A DNA stretch of 64,000 bases from Dolomedes plantarius (taxonomy: Eukaryota > Arthropoda > Arachnida > Araneae > Dolomedidae). Under the pieces are notes generated by a model. That model was not told where the DNA came from. It searched no databases and worked only from the letters and a program-made list of their open reading frames with translations. The DNA lies in assembly GCA_907164885.2 (NCBI GenBank), contig OU015493.1, positions 64,735,477 to 64,799,476 on the forward strand, read 5' to 3'. Position 1 is the stretch's first letter. Every line of letters starts with the position of its first letter. Positions 11,150 to 21,747 of the stretch are shown here, in pieces. The translations under genes were made by a program, and so were the position numbers.

Positions 11150-12286
11150 CATCCCTGTAGTTAGCCGAGTGATCACCGTGGCAATCGCAGCATTTGATAG
11201 CTACAGCTAGAGTGCCGTCTAGGCATTTATGTGTGTGGTGATCGCCTGCGCATTTCACGCCCCTGGGATTCATATAGCAGTTTTTGCTGTGGTGGTGAAA
11301 GAGCTGACATTTAAAACACTGATTTGATTTAAATGGAGATTTGTAGTACTCTATATTAATGCGGACTAAAATAAGGCGATTTATTCGAAAATAGATTTTG
11401 CCTAGTCGGTGGGGGTGAGCTGTACTTGGTATAGTGGAAGTTTTGCCATGTCCTTCTGCTGTAACTGCGCGACTTTTATAACTGGAAATTCAAGTTCATT
11501 AAATTTGTCCTTAATTTTAACAGGGGTAAATTCCTTAGGGAGGCCACGAATTACAATTTTTATAGGGCTAACAACTCCCAGTGGGAGTATGAATGCTCTA
11601 ATGTTATTATCCTTCAGACATTGGGTGATTTCACGATGGTCTTTTTCAGTGGCTGGGTCGATACGAATAAATTCGGCTCCTATTCTGGCGTGGAACTTCC
11701 TAACGTCTCCCTCATCAGTGAGGGTAGCTAAGATATCCCTATAATTTTCAATTTTTATAACTATGATATGTTTGATTTTACTTGTTGCAACAGTAATTCG
11801 GGGATTACTGGGGCCAGGAGCATTTAAATTAGCTTCAGGAAGCGCACTATATCTATTGTGCGTAGGTATCGGCGCAAGGATATGGGCCAAATTGATTGGC
11901 TCTTTGGCCGTTAACCTGGCTGCTGGGGTCATGAATTCAGTGGCATTCGCCGCTGATTTGTCTTTAAGCGTTAGGAGAGCTGGGTAATCAGAGTTATTAC
12001 ATGTTTTAGCCTTTTTCTTCGGGTTAGTGAGAATAGGAAGGTTAGTTTTATTAGTGAGTTGAGTATAGTACTCGCTAACGCGATTCTCATACTTACCAAT
12101 CCTGAAATATTCATAAGCCATCGGGTGAATGTTCTCGATGCTTTCATGAAGGTAGGGAGGTATGGTGTCTTCGATCAGTCCTTGAAGAACTTCTTTATTT
12201 TTATCGGAGAGGCGGTTTACATCAATCTTTGGGGTGAAAGGTACAGGTGATGGGTTTGGTGGCCCTTCATCGGCTTGCAGTTCCAT
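11150..12286 (-). pseudogene. LINE ORF1: gag-like RNA-binding protein
   Basis: The minus-strand ATG at 12286 opens 294 codons to 11402. Residues near 245-290 (IKIVIRGLPKEFTPVKIKDK, then LYQVQL) match the PRE_C2HC domain of jockey-type gag proteins. Downstream, after a frame change, three zinc knuckles follow near 11330-11160: CFKCQLFHHHSKNC, a C-x-G-D-H-x3-HKC knuckle and CCDCHGDHSANY. Such ORF1 proteins bind element RNA and form ribonucleoprotein with ORF2. The frameshift between the domains makes the copy non-functional. Confidence 0.82.
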
Positions 12287-12319
12287 ACAATCCTCGGAAG
12301 AGAGGGCGGGGGGGGGAGA

Positions 12320-12475
12320 AACTCGCCATGGCGCAGCGGTGGAAACACGCGTCTGCTCTCAGCACGTGTAATCAGAGGCTCAATCACTCACACAGAGTGC
12401 TTCAAAACGGACCATAGGAAAATGGGTCAAACTACGTTTCCTGGGCCATCCCCTCTAACACCGGTTTATCTTTTT
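12320..12475 (+). mobile_element. Probable tRNA-derived SINE
   Basis: TGGCGCAGCGGTGG fits the RNA polymerase III box A consensus and a weak box B (CAGAGGCTCAATCAC) follows. The body, from CTTCAAAACGGACC to CCCTCTAAC, is shared with 7330-7430. It sits against the 5' end of the LINE. No target duplication was found. Confidence 0.5.
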
Positions 12476-12559
12476 ATATAGTTTTTCAGGAGTGCTGCAG
12501 TCGCCCATGATGTGCTCTGCGCTGCAATCGTTATCATTTGTATATTCCCTCGCGATATA

Positions 12560-13861
12560 CAGAGGCTGTTCACACATTTTTTAGACGATGTATATTGTAT
12601 TCACAAAACTAAATTACATAAAATCCTTGCGTTTTAAATGTTTTATTTGACATCCCTTATTCTGAACTATCTTTCGACACCGCAATTTCCAGGAAAATAA
12701 TGCCTTTTGAAGTGTCAGAAGAGGTATTCTATACCATTCCTCCTGAACAGCTTTCCAGAGTCCTGTAAAGGTTTTGGGACGACGTTTGGATAATGCAGAT
12801 TTTAAAAGTCCGAAAGCACAAAAATCCATAGGTGATACATCGGGAGATTTAGTAGGGATATCAGTGAAGGGTATGGCCTTGATACCAGTTTTTTGCTCCA
12901 TTCCTTTTAGGAAATTTACAGTGGATTTTGATGTGTGACTGCTAGCTTTGTCCTGATGGAGTCTCACAGATTGATGGCACTGTGGGTAAAGCGATGGTAT
13001 TTCATTCAGAAAAATTGGCGATAAAATATGTTCCTGATAGTATTTGGAGTTAATCTTGACATTTTTTTCCACTCTCTTTATTTTTAACTTGCCATTATAA
13101 GAAAAACCAGCAACAATCATGAATCCCTTAGAAAAACTTTCTTTCGATTCTTTGAACCATGTACTTAAATTTTTTTCTCCCCTTTTATGACAATAAATGG
13201 CTCTTTTTATGTTGCAGTCATTTACGTACACCCATGATTCATCTATTGTGACAATTGTTTTCAGTTTTTCTTTGGATAAGTGTTTCTCATATAGAATTCT
13301 GCAGCGTGTCCTGCGTTCAGCGATATGATTTGGAAGAAGACGATGCACATTGCGTTTTTTCGCTTTCTTAAGATTTAAATCAACGTTTATCATTTTGTTT
13401 ATAGTGGACACCGAGGATTTTAATGATTTTGCAACTGTCCTTTGACTAGGGGGATTTTCTTTTAACATTAAACAACGTACCTTTGCAATAGTCGAAGATG
13501 TCCGTTTTTTCCTTGGATACTTGTTTGGAATGTTTGTCCCACTTGAGGCTCCAATTTGACGTTTTTTTCCTTTCTTGTTGACGATATTACCTATCGACGC
13601 TTTAGATATCACAAAACCATGACTGTCACATCGTTTTTGGATAACGGAGTATGCATATTTCTCTTCGGAAAGAGCATAAATGTAGCCTTCGAACCACTGC
13701 TTTGTTAAAAACGTCATTTTGAATAAAAACAAAACTTTCAAGCCGCAGACGATAATTTTGACTTTTAAAAACATAGTACAATTGCAATTATTTCTTTTGC
13801 AGCAAACGATTTTTTATTACCGCTTACCAAAATCGTCTAAAAAATGTGCGAACAGCCTCTG
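12560..13861 (-). mobile_element. Complete Tc1/mariner element, DD41D (rosa/Visitor-like) type
   Basis: The termini are 30-bp inverted repeats beginning CAGAGGCTGTTC with a single mismatch between the ends. TA lies outside both ends (12558-12559 and 13862-13863). The only gene is an uninterrupted transposase frame on the minus strand. Every structural requirement I can check is intact, making this the only plausibly mobile DNA transposon in the window. It has landed beside the stump of an older Tc1 element, whose terminal repeat lies at 13864-13932. Confidence 0.95.
12614..13717 (-). CDS. Tc1/mariner transposase, DD41D, intact
   Basis: Cut-and-paste transposase expected to act in the nucleus on the 30-bp terminal repeats of its own element. 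I choose the ATG at 13717 (MTFLTKQWFEG), which gives 367 codons. An upstream in-frame ATG at 13774 would add 19 residues with no family character. Numbering from that upstream Met, the catalytic triad is Asp178 (TIDESWVY), Asp275 (LHQDKASSHT) and Asp317 (SPDVSPMDFCAFG), with 41 residues between the second and third Asp. That spacing defines the DD41D group (rosa and Visitor). The N-terminal third is basic and should hold the helix-turn-helix DNA-binding region. No stop or frameshift occurs, and the stop at 12614 lies 54 bp inside the element end. Whether it is expressed cannot be told from the sequence. Confidence 0.93.
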   Translation of the reverse strand: MTFLTKQWFEGYIYALSEEKYAYSVIQKRCDSHGFVISKASIGNIVNKKGKKRQIGASSGTNIPNKYPRKKRTSSTIAKVRCLMLKENPPSQRTVAKSLKSSVSTINKMINVDLNLKKAKKRNVHRLLPNHIAERRTRCRILYEKHLSKEKLKTIVTIDESWVYVNDCNIKRAIYCHKRGEKNLSTWFKESKESFSKGFMIVAGFSYNGKLKIKRVEKNVKINSKYYQEHILSPIFLNEIPSLYPQCHQSVRLHQDKASSHTSKSTVNFLKGMEQKTGIKAIPFTDIPTKSPDVSPMDFCAFGLLKSALSKRRPKTFTGLWKAVQEEWYRIPLLTLQKALFSWKLRCRKIVQNKGCQIKHLKRKDFM

Positions 13862-13863
13862 TA

Positions 13864-13932
13864 CGCATGATGCAAATTTCATGCTGTTTGGTTGCTTCCT
13901 TCTTGGTGTTGCATTTTTTATGGCCAGAAGTG
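13864..13932. mobile_element. Terminal stump of an older Tc1 element
   Basis: TCCTTCTTGGTGTTGCA, then TATGGCCAGAAGTG against a TA, is a Tc1 terminal repeat of the type seen at 2238. The DD41D element abuts it on the left. The matching other end was not found beyond 12558, so the older copy was truncated or rearranged. Confidence 0.7.
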
Positions 13933-13934
13933 TA

Positions 13935-14399
13935 TATATCGTCAAAATTGTGTGTTTTCTAACAATCTGATGGATTAAACTAGATAACCTATACGACCAT
14001 CATTTTTTCATGGTTTATGAGACCTTCATTATAGGCTTGCCATCTGTCCTCTTTTAAATGGCGTCCGGGGTTGTCTGGGGAATTTTTTTAAATGTCCGGG
14101 GGTTTTAAGAGTGCGCGGTTTTACACTAGTTTCGTATTCACAGAAAAATATTTACAGAATTTTACTTTAAAAATGGCAGAATTTAATTTCTGCTTACTGG
14201 CGTATAATGCGGACGTAAAGGGAATATTTTCTTTAATAGCAAGTCAGTGGAAGAAAGAAAGAAATAGCTAAAACCATAAACTGTATCCGAAATTATCAAG
14301 ATTAAATATAACTGTGAAATGACATGCCAAGAATTTAATCAGTTCCTTCAAAAAAGTTATAAAAGGGTATTAAAAGATATCGGTAGTACAGGTGATTTT
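13935..14399. other. Spacer, no gene recognised
   Basis: AT-rich with a short G-rich patch near 14065-14120 (two GTCCGGGG-type motifs about 35 bp apart) that may be the edge of an unidentified repeat. No coding signal was seen. Confidence 0.45.
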
Positions 14400-14612
14400 T
14401 TTCAACGCGGAGGCGCTTGTTGTGAGACATTCCCTTTTTGTTATTCACCACGAAGTGTTGCTGGCTACTTTCTTATGGGAGCACCATTTAGGTGAACCAG
14501 CATTGCTTCCTACGAGAGGACAACACGGCAAAATTCCAGGCCTTATTCGGGATTTGAACCCAAGCCCACTGCGTGGAAGCTTTCGACACTAACCACTGTA
14601 CCATGTGGGTGG
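14400..14612 (-). mobile_element. tRNA-derived SINE
   Basis: On the minus strand, TGGTACAGTGGTTAGTGTC (box A) is followed by GGGTTCAAATCCCG (box B), about 50 bases from the start of a tRNA-like head at 14540-14612. The sequence to the left would be the body. No clear tail or target duplication was seen. The spacing fits a retroposed tRNA-related promoter rather than a functional tRNA gene, because the acceptor stem does not pair. Confidence 0.65.
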
Positions 14613-15889
14613 TGATCAAATAAATATAGTGGGTCAAAATTATGGTGGCACAAGGGGATGGTATTGGATCACCTATGTGGTATCCCCCATTGCAAGCAAC
14701 CAACGTCTCTCGCGGATGCTTCTTCTAGGGCGAATGTCAAAAGATAATGTTATTAAAATAAAGAGAAGCTATCAGGATATCCTGATGGAAAAAAGACTAC
14801 AATATCGTTTTCATACCTTAATATTTTCCCTCAAATAAATTTGCTGATTTACGTTTCTGTTTTCGAAAGGTCAGTGTCGGCATAAAAACCTATTTAACCG
14901 GCATTAATTAGAACGATGAAAATGAATACAGTTTTTCATTGCTAATTAGAATTATTTATTTAGTACTAATAAGAAGTCACTAATTATGTTTAAATGTTCC
15001 GTCTCATTTTCAGACTCTGCGAATTTCTGTTAACAATGAAGCAAGTAATAGGAATATGAGCCAATTAGCTCAAACATGCAATGCCTCTGTCTTATTGTTA
15101 TGCATGAAATAACTTTAGAGTTATTCAACGTCTTGATTTTTTTAGCGGGATATTTTGACATGCACTGGCATTTCACAAGAAACAAAACAGCAATCAATTA
15201 ATTAATCCGAGCAGTAGCTAGATATATTTTAGCAGAATGAAGAACACGGTATTTATTACTCCCCCGTTCTTGAACTTAATCATTTTTCACTCAAATGACA
15301 GTCGTGAATTCCCGATGCTCATTTGTTCTGGTAAAGAGTAATTACTGCCATTCCCACGAGAGAAAAATATCCATTTCAGATATCAAGAACGGAGGAAAAA
15401 AGTAGGCGCATTTTGAAACATAATTTAGAGCTAAGCGAGAGAAAGGTTTGGCGGTACGTGTATATGAAAAAATTATTCTTTGCGGATTTTTACTGGTTTG
15501 TAATTTTTTGCGCTTTCATTGTCTAAATTGTGAATGTTGTCCACTTCTAAGAACCGCAATATGCGCCAACAGTATTGTAAAATGCATTTTATTCTGCGAT
15601 AGAATTTACGTAACAGGCTGAAATATAAAACTCTAGAAATATCTCTAGTTATGGCAATTTGTTGACTATTTTCGAAATCCGTCTGTAAATTCCTGCAAAG
15701 TTTTGTTTTCGAAATTTCGATATTTTGAACTTCCTGGAATTTTTATTGAACAGTATAAGTTTATTGAAGATCACAACTATCAGAAACGATTCTTCGTTTA
15801 ATGATAATGTAACAGTAGACAAAGAAATGTTAAACTGTTCTTTTCTGGTGTTCTTGCTTTTGTTTCTGTTTCAAAACATCAATGAGAAA

Positions 15890-15894
<5 letters not shown>
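14613..15894. other. Long stretch without recognisable features
   Basis: AT-rich sequence with only short unrelated open frames (for example 14605-14838 and 15725-15946). No transposon terminal repeat, protein motif or local repeat was recognised. Confidence 0.55.

Positions 15895-15924
<30 letters not shown>
15895..15924. repeat. (AT)n microsatellite, left flank of Tc1-D
   Basis: An AT run that meets the Tc1-D terminal repeat. The last two bases before the element read CA instead of the expected TA, probably a point change. Confidence 0.9.
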
Positions 15925-15927
<3 letters not shown>

Positions 15928-17140
15928 TGAAGTGCCACTGAATTAGGGATAGCAAAGCCTATGCAAATTGTGTAGCGCTGCGCATCATGTATGCGTAAGT
16001 GAGGGCGCTGTGGTAACTGCATATATAGCGCGTACTGTGGTTGTTCTGAATTAGTTGTTGGAATTGCCAGTATGGGTAAACTGCCTGATTTAGATGCCTT
16101 TGATCGCGGACAAATCGTAGGTGCGCGACGCATGGGCCATTTATTTTCCGAAATCGTCCGACAGCTAGGATTTTCAAGGTCGACAGTGTCAAGAGTATAC
16201 CAAGAATACATGGATGGTGGAAAAAAACTAGCGATCGGGCAAACTGCAAAGGATAATTAGCCTTGACAGTGCGTGGTGAGAGACGGCTCAGGCGTATCGA
16301 ACGTAGCCAACAAAGCCAAACATTAGCTCAAATTACCACCCAGTTTAATGACGGTGCCAGTCGTACAGTCAGGAAACGGACTGTGCAACGCTCGCTTCAT
16401 CTTATGGGTTTCGGGAGCCGTCGACCTACGAGAGTACCATTGCTCTATACTCGCCATCGGGTTGCACGTCTTGCCTGGGCAAGAGAGCACAGAGACTGGA
16501 GTATAGAGGACTGGAAACGAGTAGCATGGAGTGATGAGTCTCGATTCCGACTACTTAACGCCAACGGGAGGCTGAGAATATGGCGCCAGGCTCATGAAGC
16601 CATGGATCCTGCATGCCTGGCTGGAACTGTACAAGGGCATGGTGGCTCAATCATGGTCTGGGGTGTTTTTTCGTGGCACAGTTTGGGATCTTTGGTGCGT
16701 GTATCAACCTCCCTCAATGCAATTCGGTACGTAGAGTTGCTGGGTGATCACCTCCATCCGTTTATGCTGTTCTGTTATCCGCACGGTAATGGAGTTTTCC
16801 AGCAAGACAACTGTACCTCTCACAAGTCCCGGTTGGCTACTGGCTGGTTGGATGAGCATTCCTCTGACTTCTCTGTCATGAATTGGCCACCTAGAAGCCC
16901 AGACTTAAATCCTATTGAGCATCTTTGGGATGTTTTGGAACAAGGCGTGAAAGACCATCACACAGCACCAAAGAACCTTACTGAATTATGGACAGCTTTA
17001 ACCAATATTTGGCAAGCCATTCCCGTGGAACGCTTCCAGAAACTTGTTGAATCTATGCCTCGTCGTGTGGCAGCCGTTATCAAGGCCAGAGGAGGCCCAA
17101 CTCGTTACTAGGTAGTTATCCCTAATTCAGTGGCACTTTA

Positions 17141-17143
<3 letters not shown>
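15925..17143 (+). mobile_element. Tc1-D: full-length Tc1 element, inactive
   Basis: The terminal inverted repeats begin CACTGAAGTGCCACTGAATT and CACTAAAGTGCCACTGAATT, each followed by AGGGATA. That is about 27 bp with one mismatch. A TA follows the right end, and (AT)n tracts border both sides. The single gene on the plus strand is a transposase with two lesions. Confidence 0.93.
16072..17111 (+). pseudogene. Tc1 transposase (DD34E), one frameshift and one stop
   Basis: The frame starts at the ATG at 16072. The helix-turn-helix region (FDRGQIVGARRMGHLFSEI, then FSRSTVSRVYQEYMDGG) is intact. A one-base gain in an A-run at 16221-16227 shifts the frame, and in the restored frame TAA at 16254-16256 is a nonsense codon, probably from CAA. 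From 16263 the frame is open to the end: WSDESRFRLL (first Asp), VFQQDNCTSHKS (second Asp), PPRSPDLNPIEHLWD (Glu) and MPRRVAAVIKARGG at the C-terminus. The catalytic core is otherwise intact, so the copy is young. Confidence 0.92.

Positions 17144-17144
<1 letters not shown>

Positions 17145-17186
<42 letters not shown>
17145..17186. repeat. (AT)n microsatellite, right flank of Tc1-D
   Basis: An AT run starting at the target TA of Tc1-D. The bases from here to about 17580 are AT-rich with nothing recognised. Confidence 0.93.
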
Positions 17187-17188
<2 letters not shown>

Positions 17189-17581
17189 GAAAATGTTTGA
17201 GTATTTTCTAAGTAGGACAAATAAGCCATTACTGTCATCAAAACCAATCCTTGTTGAGAAGAGGTGTGTTGCTTCCCAAACATAACGAGGAATAATTAAT
17301 GTTAATTATTGAATTATCTATGACACAAATGGATTGAAACATTGTATGAAAGCAGTTTTTTAAAAATCCTTCATTTCGGTGCAATATTCGAAATTAATTT
17401 GAATGATTCTTGACCTGCGAGACCTTCGTTAATAACGGGGCACCCAATTGGTTTATAGATGTTCTAGCTAACTTTAAAATCCTAAAAATGTTTCTGATAA
17501 GAATACTTAATTGCAACCGTCTGGATACTTAATTCCAATCTGGATATTTCTTCGAGACAAAAATTTTTATTTTTTATACTG

Positions 17582-18860
17582 CAAGGTAAGTTGGGGTAAC
17601 TGGACCATAGATTTACAACTTTTTTATATACCATATCTTTAACACATAAAAATTATACTAATATGTATAATTTTCAAAAATCTGTAATAACTTAACCAGT
17701 AGTAAGCTTAAGTGAAAAAGAACACAATTGAGTGACTTAACTGCTAAACTTGTAATAATTAAACTTACTCATACTCAAATAAACAACCGTTTAACTGTGG
17801 AGCACTGAAAATTTCACCTTTATACATGGGGACTGGGGATCTAATCAGTCTTAAAATACCTTCTTCATGCCAAAGAATATCCTCCTGTATTAAAGGAGGC
17901 GTTACTCCTGTATTTGGTCCTTATACCTGTTGAACCATCATCATTAGTATCTGAATTCACTACAGGTTTCAGCTTTTTAAACTTGCAGAGGCCAGAAGTT
18001 GAAGGCAATGAGTTTTCTAAATCTACTGAAGTTATTGGTTTAAATACAATCTTTCTTTTCACTTTCAAGTTTGTCTTTAAGTTTTTTCTTCACAATGTCA
18101 TCTTTTTCTGTTTTTTAGGAGTTTTTCTTCTACCTTTTTAATTTTTCTCTTGTAAAACCAAACCTTCTAACCTCTTTTATTCCTGTCTTTTTTCTATGTA
18201 AATATGACGCAAATCTTGGGTGAGTTGTAAGAAAAAGAAGAAAACATGTTTGAACTCTCACAAGTTTTGAAAGTATAAATTTCTCCAACAACATTCTATC
18301 TATAAACTCCTGCGTCTTGATTGACTTTATTGCAACTTATGAACATAACTTAATTAGTTCAGTTACTTAAGTTAGGTTAGTATTAATTAATATAAGCATA
18401 AGTGGATCAGTGTGGGGTAACTGGGCCATAACTGGACCAAGTTCCCCTGAAGGTAAGGCCTAGTTGCCCCATATTACTAAATCTTATGGGGTAACTGGCT
18501 TATACCCCTCCACAGATCTTTAACATGCAGGATAGGTTAAAACACTACACAGAGAAGGCTATTTTGATATTAACTGAGCTAAAAATTCTTGCATTCAATT
18601 TTTAAGAGATAAAAATAGACTTATAAAAAATTATTGAATTCACCCTTGTAGAAAGATGCTTTGTCATGACAAATCCAAAAAAATTAGCAGCCATAAAACA
18701 TTCTTTAACCAAGCTAGAGACCTGTTGTGTTGTTGTTTAGCTGTTGTTTTGTTGACTTCTGCTTACTAGTGTTGCCATAACAGAGTGGAATTACCCCCCT
18801 GATATGTAAACGAAAAATATGGGAGGGGATGGCCCAGTTACCCCATGGGCCCAGTTACCT
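17582..18860. mobile_element. Possible decayed DNA transposon with GGGGTAACTGG motifs
   Basis: The left end reads AAGGTAAGTTGGGGTAACTG and the right end, on the opposite strand, AAGGTAACTGGGCCCATGGG followed by GTAACTGGGCC. The two form an imperfect inverted repeat. A third GGGGTAACTGGGCC and a GGGGTAACTGGC lie in the interior near 18415-18500. On the minus strand at 17865-18068, LPSTSGLCKFKKLKPVVNSD and following acidic residues resemble the linker and tail of pogo/Tigger-like (jerky) transposases. No target duplication could be fixed, so the boundaries and class are tentative. Confidence 0.4.
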
Positions 18861-19295
18861 TAATGGTTACTTTGTCTCGTACACTGAAGAGCCAAAAAAC
18901 AACTGATACAGGCGTGCGTATGCAAATAATGGAGATATACAACCAATCAGTGTAACGCGATGCGGTCGGCAGTGCCTACATAAGACAACTGTTATAACTG
19001 AAAACAAGATTAAATTAAATTAAAGAAGTTTACAGAAAACTACTTCTCAAAGGAGACGACCTAAAATTGACCCCAAAAACAACATCTCCAAAATTAGAAA
19101 TAAAACTTGCTGAAATAGAATTAAACTGAGGGAAGATGAAACATAACACTTAAATTCAAAAGACCAAAAAAAAGGCTTGACAATTATATTTTAAACTTAA
19201 CAATATTTTATTCAGACATTACATGATTTAACGTTACAATAATTATTACCCTTAAGACCATCGTCATCATAAATTAAAACTACACTTATCCATTT

Positions 19296-19339
<44 letters not shown>

Positions 19340-20249
19340 TAATCACAATGGTTACACTCACATATTACATAAGAATGGGTGACTGGTGACCTGTAGCTAT
19401 TTAACACTTTATATGAGCTCATAATAAATATTAAAAAAATGCATATTACCTAAGTTGATTTTAAGCTATATAAAAAAGGGGGAGAAGAAGGAAGAAAAGG
19501 TAACATAGGAGAGCTCAAAGAAGGAAGGGCATGCCCAGTAGACTAAGGCTTTTCAGTATCTTTCGGAGCAAGCATTCTTCATGGATTCCAAGTGGAGAAG
19601 CCCGGCATCTAGGACGGTAAAATGGGTGACGATGTTCCATGGAGCTCCCGGAGAACCAGTCTGATTCTCCCAGCCCGATTACCCCCCCAGGAGCAAAACT
19701 TTTCTTCGCCTAAGTTGTATCAAGGGATACAAGTAAATCAGTGCCACCTCGCGCCGAGCACTGAGGCGAGATGATTATTTCGAACGCCGATATTCTTTCA
19801 TATTTGTGGAAGTTAAATGCCAAATTATTTTTTTCTTGAATTATTTCTTGGTCTCTGGTTAGATTTTATTTAATGACTTATTTATTTTTTTGCACGGCGG
19901 ACCCGCCGTTCACAAGCACTGTATTCTTCCGCGGGAGGGGCGGACGGTCCGGTCAAGCAAGCGATGGGGGAGTAATCAACATTCCAATGATCTGTTACAG
20001 AGATCTCTGCTTCACCCCTATATCGAGGGCCTTGTGAATGTGAGAGACGAGAAAAGGCGCTCAAGTACGTATTGAATTACTGCTTAGCAGCAGAGAGAAA
20101 GAAGTGAACCAAAGAATTTACATAGTTTTAAGGGGGAAATGGAATACAAGAACATTTACCTTTAAACATAATAATTTAAAATTTTAACTACTCACCAGCC
20201 AGCCAACAGTACATATCATCCACCTTACAATTTTTTATTATTTTTTTAT

Positions 20250-20467
20250 TTTTTAACTTAAGTGCAACTGCGCACACAATAGCAAGTACTTCTTAATTTA
20301 AATGACAAATTTAAATACATAGCCTCTGCGAGGAGTGTTGAACCATACCAATACAATTCCTTAATTGTAGCACAACAACAGGCATAACTTCCAACTATTA
20401 CATATTACAAGCAAACATTCAAATATCCCTAAATGACAAGTTTAAGGGTTCTAAATTAACCGTAACA
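20250..20467 (+). repeat. 3' part of left LTR (direct repeat with 21485-21702)
   Basis: Runs from TTTTAACTTAAG to ACCGTAACA. It differs from the second copy only by scattered substitutions and small indels. Confidence 0.88.
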
Positions 20468-20502
20468 ACATCCCCCCTCTTGTACGAAAAAAAAATTTTT
20501 AA

Positions 20503-20542
20503 CGAATTCAGCCGTGACAACGAAAAGGCTCAGCGGTCAGCT
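20503..20542. repeat. 40-bp perfect inverted repeat, left arm (right arm 21271-21310)
   Basis: The 40 bases starting CGAATTCAGCCGTGACAACG are present without mismatch on the opposite strand at 21271-21310. The arms are 728 bp apart, inside the LTR-type insertion and just after the left LTR. Confidence 0.93.
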
Positions 20543-21484
20543 TTACACAAAAAAAATTTTTCCACTCTCCCTTCACCGAGACAAAATAGACCCCTCCCCC
20601 CAAAACACTAAAGAAGTTATGTTGGGTACACATACACAGTTAAACATTTGTAAAAAAAAAATGGAACACTAACAGAAGCTACCCACTTCGACTGACTAAA
20701 ACTTAAAAACTTTTACATAGATGATAGAAAATTCCTTACACAAATCGTTTCCACTGAAACACTAGCTTATTCACCAGCCTGCCTGAAGTATGAAAAATTC
20801 GATGCCTTGCAGAAGTTGCAACAACCTGATCACGCAGGCAACTAACTGCGATTGATTTTACTTAAAAAAATTTTACACATTACGCTTCAACATACATAAA
20901 AACTACACATTACATTTTAATTACAACAAAACAATACGTTACCACAAGGCGGAGAAGAAGAGAGTCCATAAACTTAAAAATATATGCACCTCCAACAGCC
21001 TTCACTCTCGGGACTAGCGTGGAGTGCATGGGCATGACGTTATGAAGCTCCCAAACGAAAAAAGAGAAGACAAGATCGGGACTTTACAGTACATGCAGGG
21101 TGACTTGGCAAGCATGCATTGCCTTACAAATGATGATACTATAAATTTGTGCAAATATGTTGATAGCTGGACAACATTCTTTTTTAGATGGAACAGCGAG
21201 CGAAATCTTCAGTTTTGTAGCTGCAGACACTACTGCTATTTAATAGTCCACATCGTTTCTTGTGTGTATTAGCTGACCGCTGAGCCTTTTCGTTGTCACG
21301 GCTGAATTCGCATCCGCAAGGATTACATTTCATCCAGTGTTTTACAATTGACTGGGGGAAAACACAATTCAAACTATAAACAAAATTTTCTATAAAATAC
21401 TTTACACAAAAAAAACCTTTGTCTTATCAAAGACCAAGTGGAGACGCCTTGACGTGCAGTAACATACAAAACAATTATTCTTTT

Positions 21485-21702
21485 TTTTTAACTTAAGCGC
21501 AACTGCGCACACAATAACAAGTACTTCTTACAATAAATGACAAATTTAAATACATAGCCTCTGCGAGAGGTGTTGAACCAGACCAATACAATTCCTTAAT
21601 TGTAGCACAATAACAGACATAACTTCCAACTATTACATATTACAAGCAAGTATTCAAATATCACTAAATGACAAGTTTAAGAGTTCTAAATTAACCGTAA
21701 CA
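21485..21702 (+). repeat. Truncated right LTR (direct repeat with 20250-20467)
   Basis: Second copy of the LTR 3' end, directly followed by the CAAC target duplication. Sequence matching the first 1.25 kb of the left LTR is absent before it. Confidence 0.85.
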
Positions 21703-21747
21703 CAACAGGTGTCTGGTGAAACTGTTAGATCGACTCCTGCAGCTACA

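Larger units (their letters stand above)
7740..12312 (-). mobile_element. Jockey-type non-LTR retrotransposon, degenerate
   Basis: Minus-strand element with an ORF1 (gag-like with zinc knuckles), then an ORF2 that reads endonuclease and reverse transcriptase in order. The 5' end is near 12312, just before a poly-G-rich patch. The 3' end is near 7740 and has no clear poly(A). ORF2 is cut by frameshifts and by a hAT MITE at 8183-8456. It is a dead copy. The domain order and the PRE_C2HC-type ORF1 place it in the jockey group. Confidence 0.85.
18990..21702. mobile_element. LTR-type insertion in Tc1-E, non-coding, 4-bp target duplication CAAC
   Basis: The insert starts TGTTATAACTG and ends CCGTAACA, giving TG...CA ends, with CAAC at 18986-18989 and again at 21703-21706. 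The last ~218 bp repeat a segment ending at 20467 that also finishes ACCGTAACA, so a long left LTR (18990-20467) and a truncated right LTR are the simplest reading. The centre has no recognisable gag or pol. It therefore moved in trans or has been deleted. An (AT)n run lies at 19300-19337. Confidence 0.7.

Noticed and set aside
14540..14612. Possible functional tRNA gene on the minus strand
   Set aside because: Boxes A and B are present but the acceptor stem does not pair; better read as a SINE head. The same reasoning applies to 58430-58503, 58560-58660 and 54840-54950.
17865..18141. Host gene exon on either strand
   Set aside because: Short, no conserved domain beyond a pogo/jerky-like tail, and embedded in a probable repeat.
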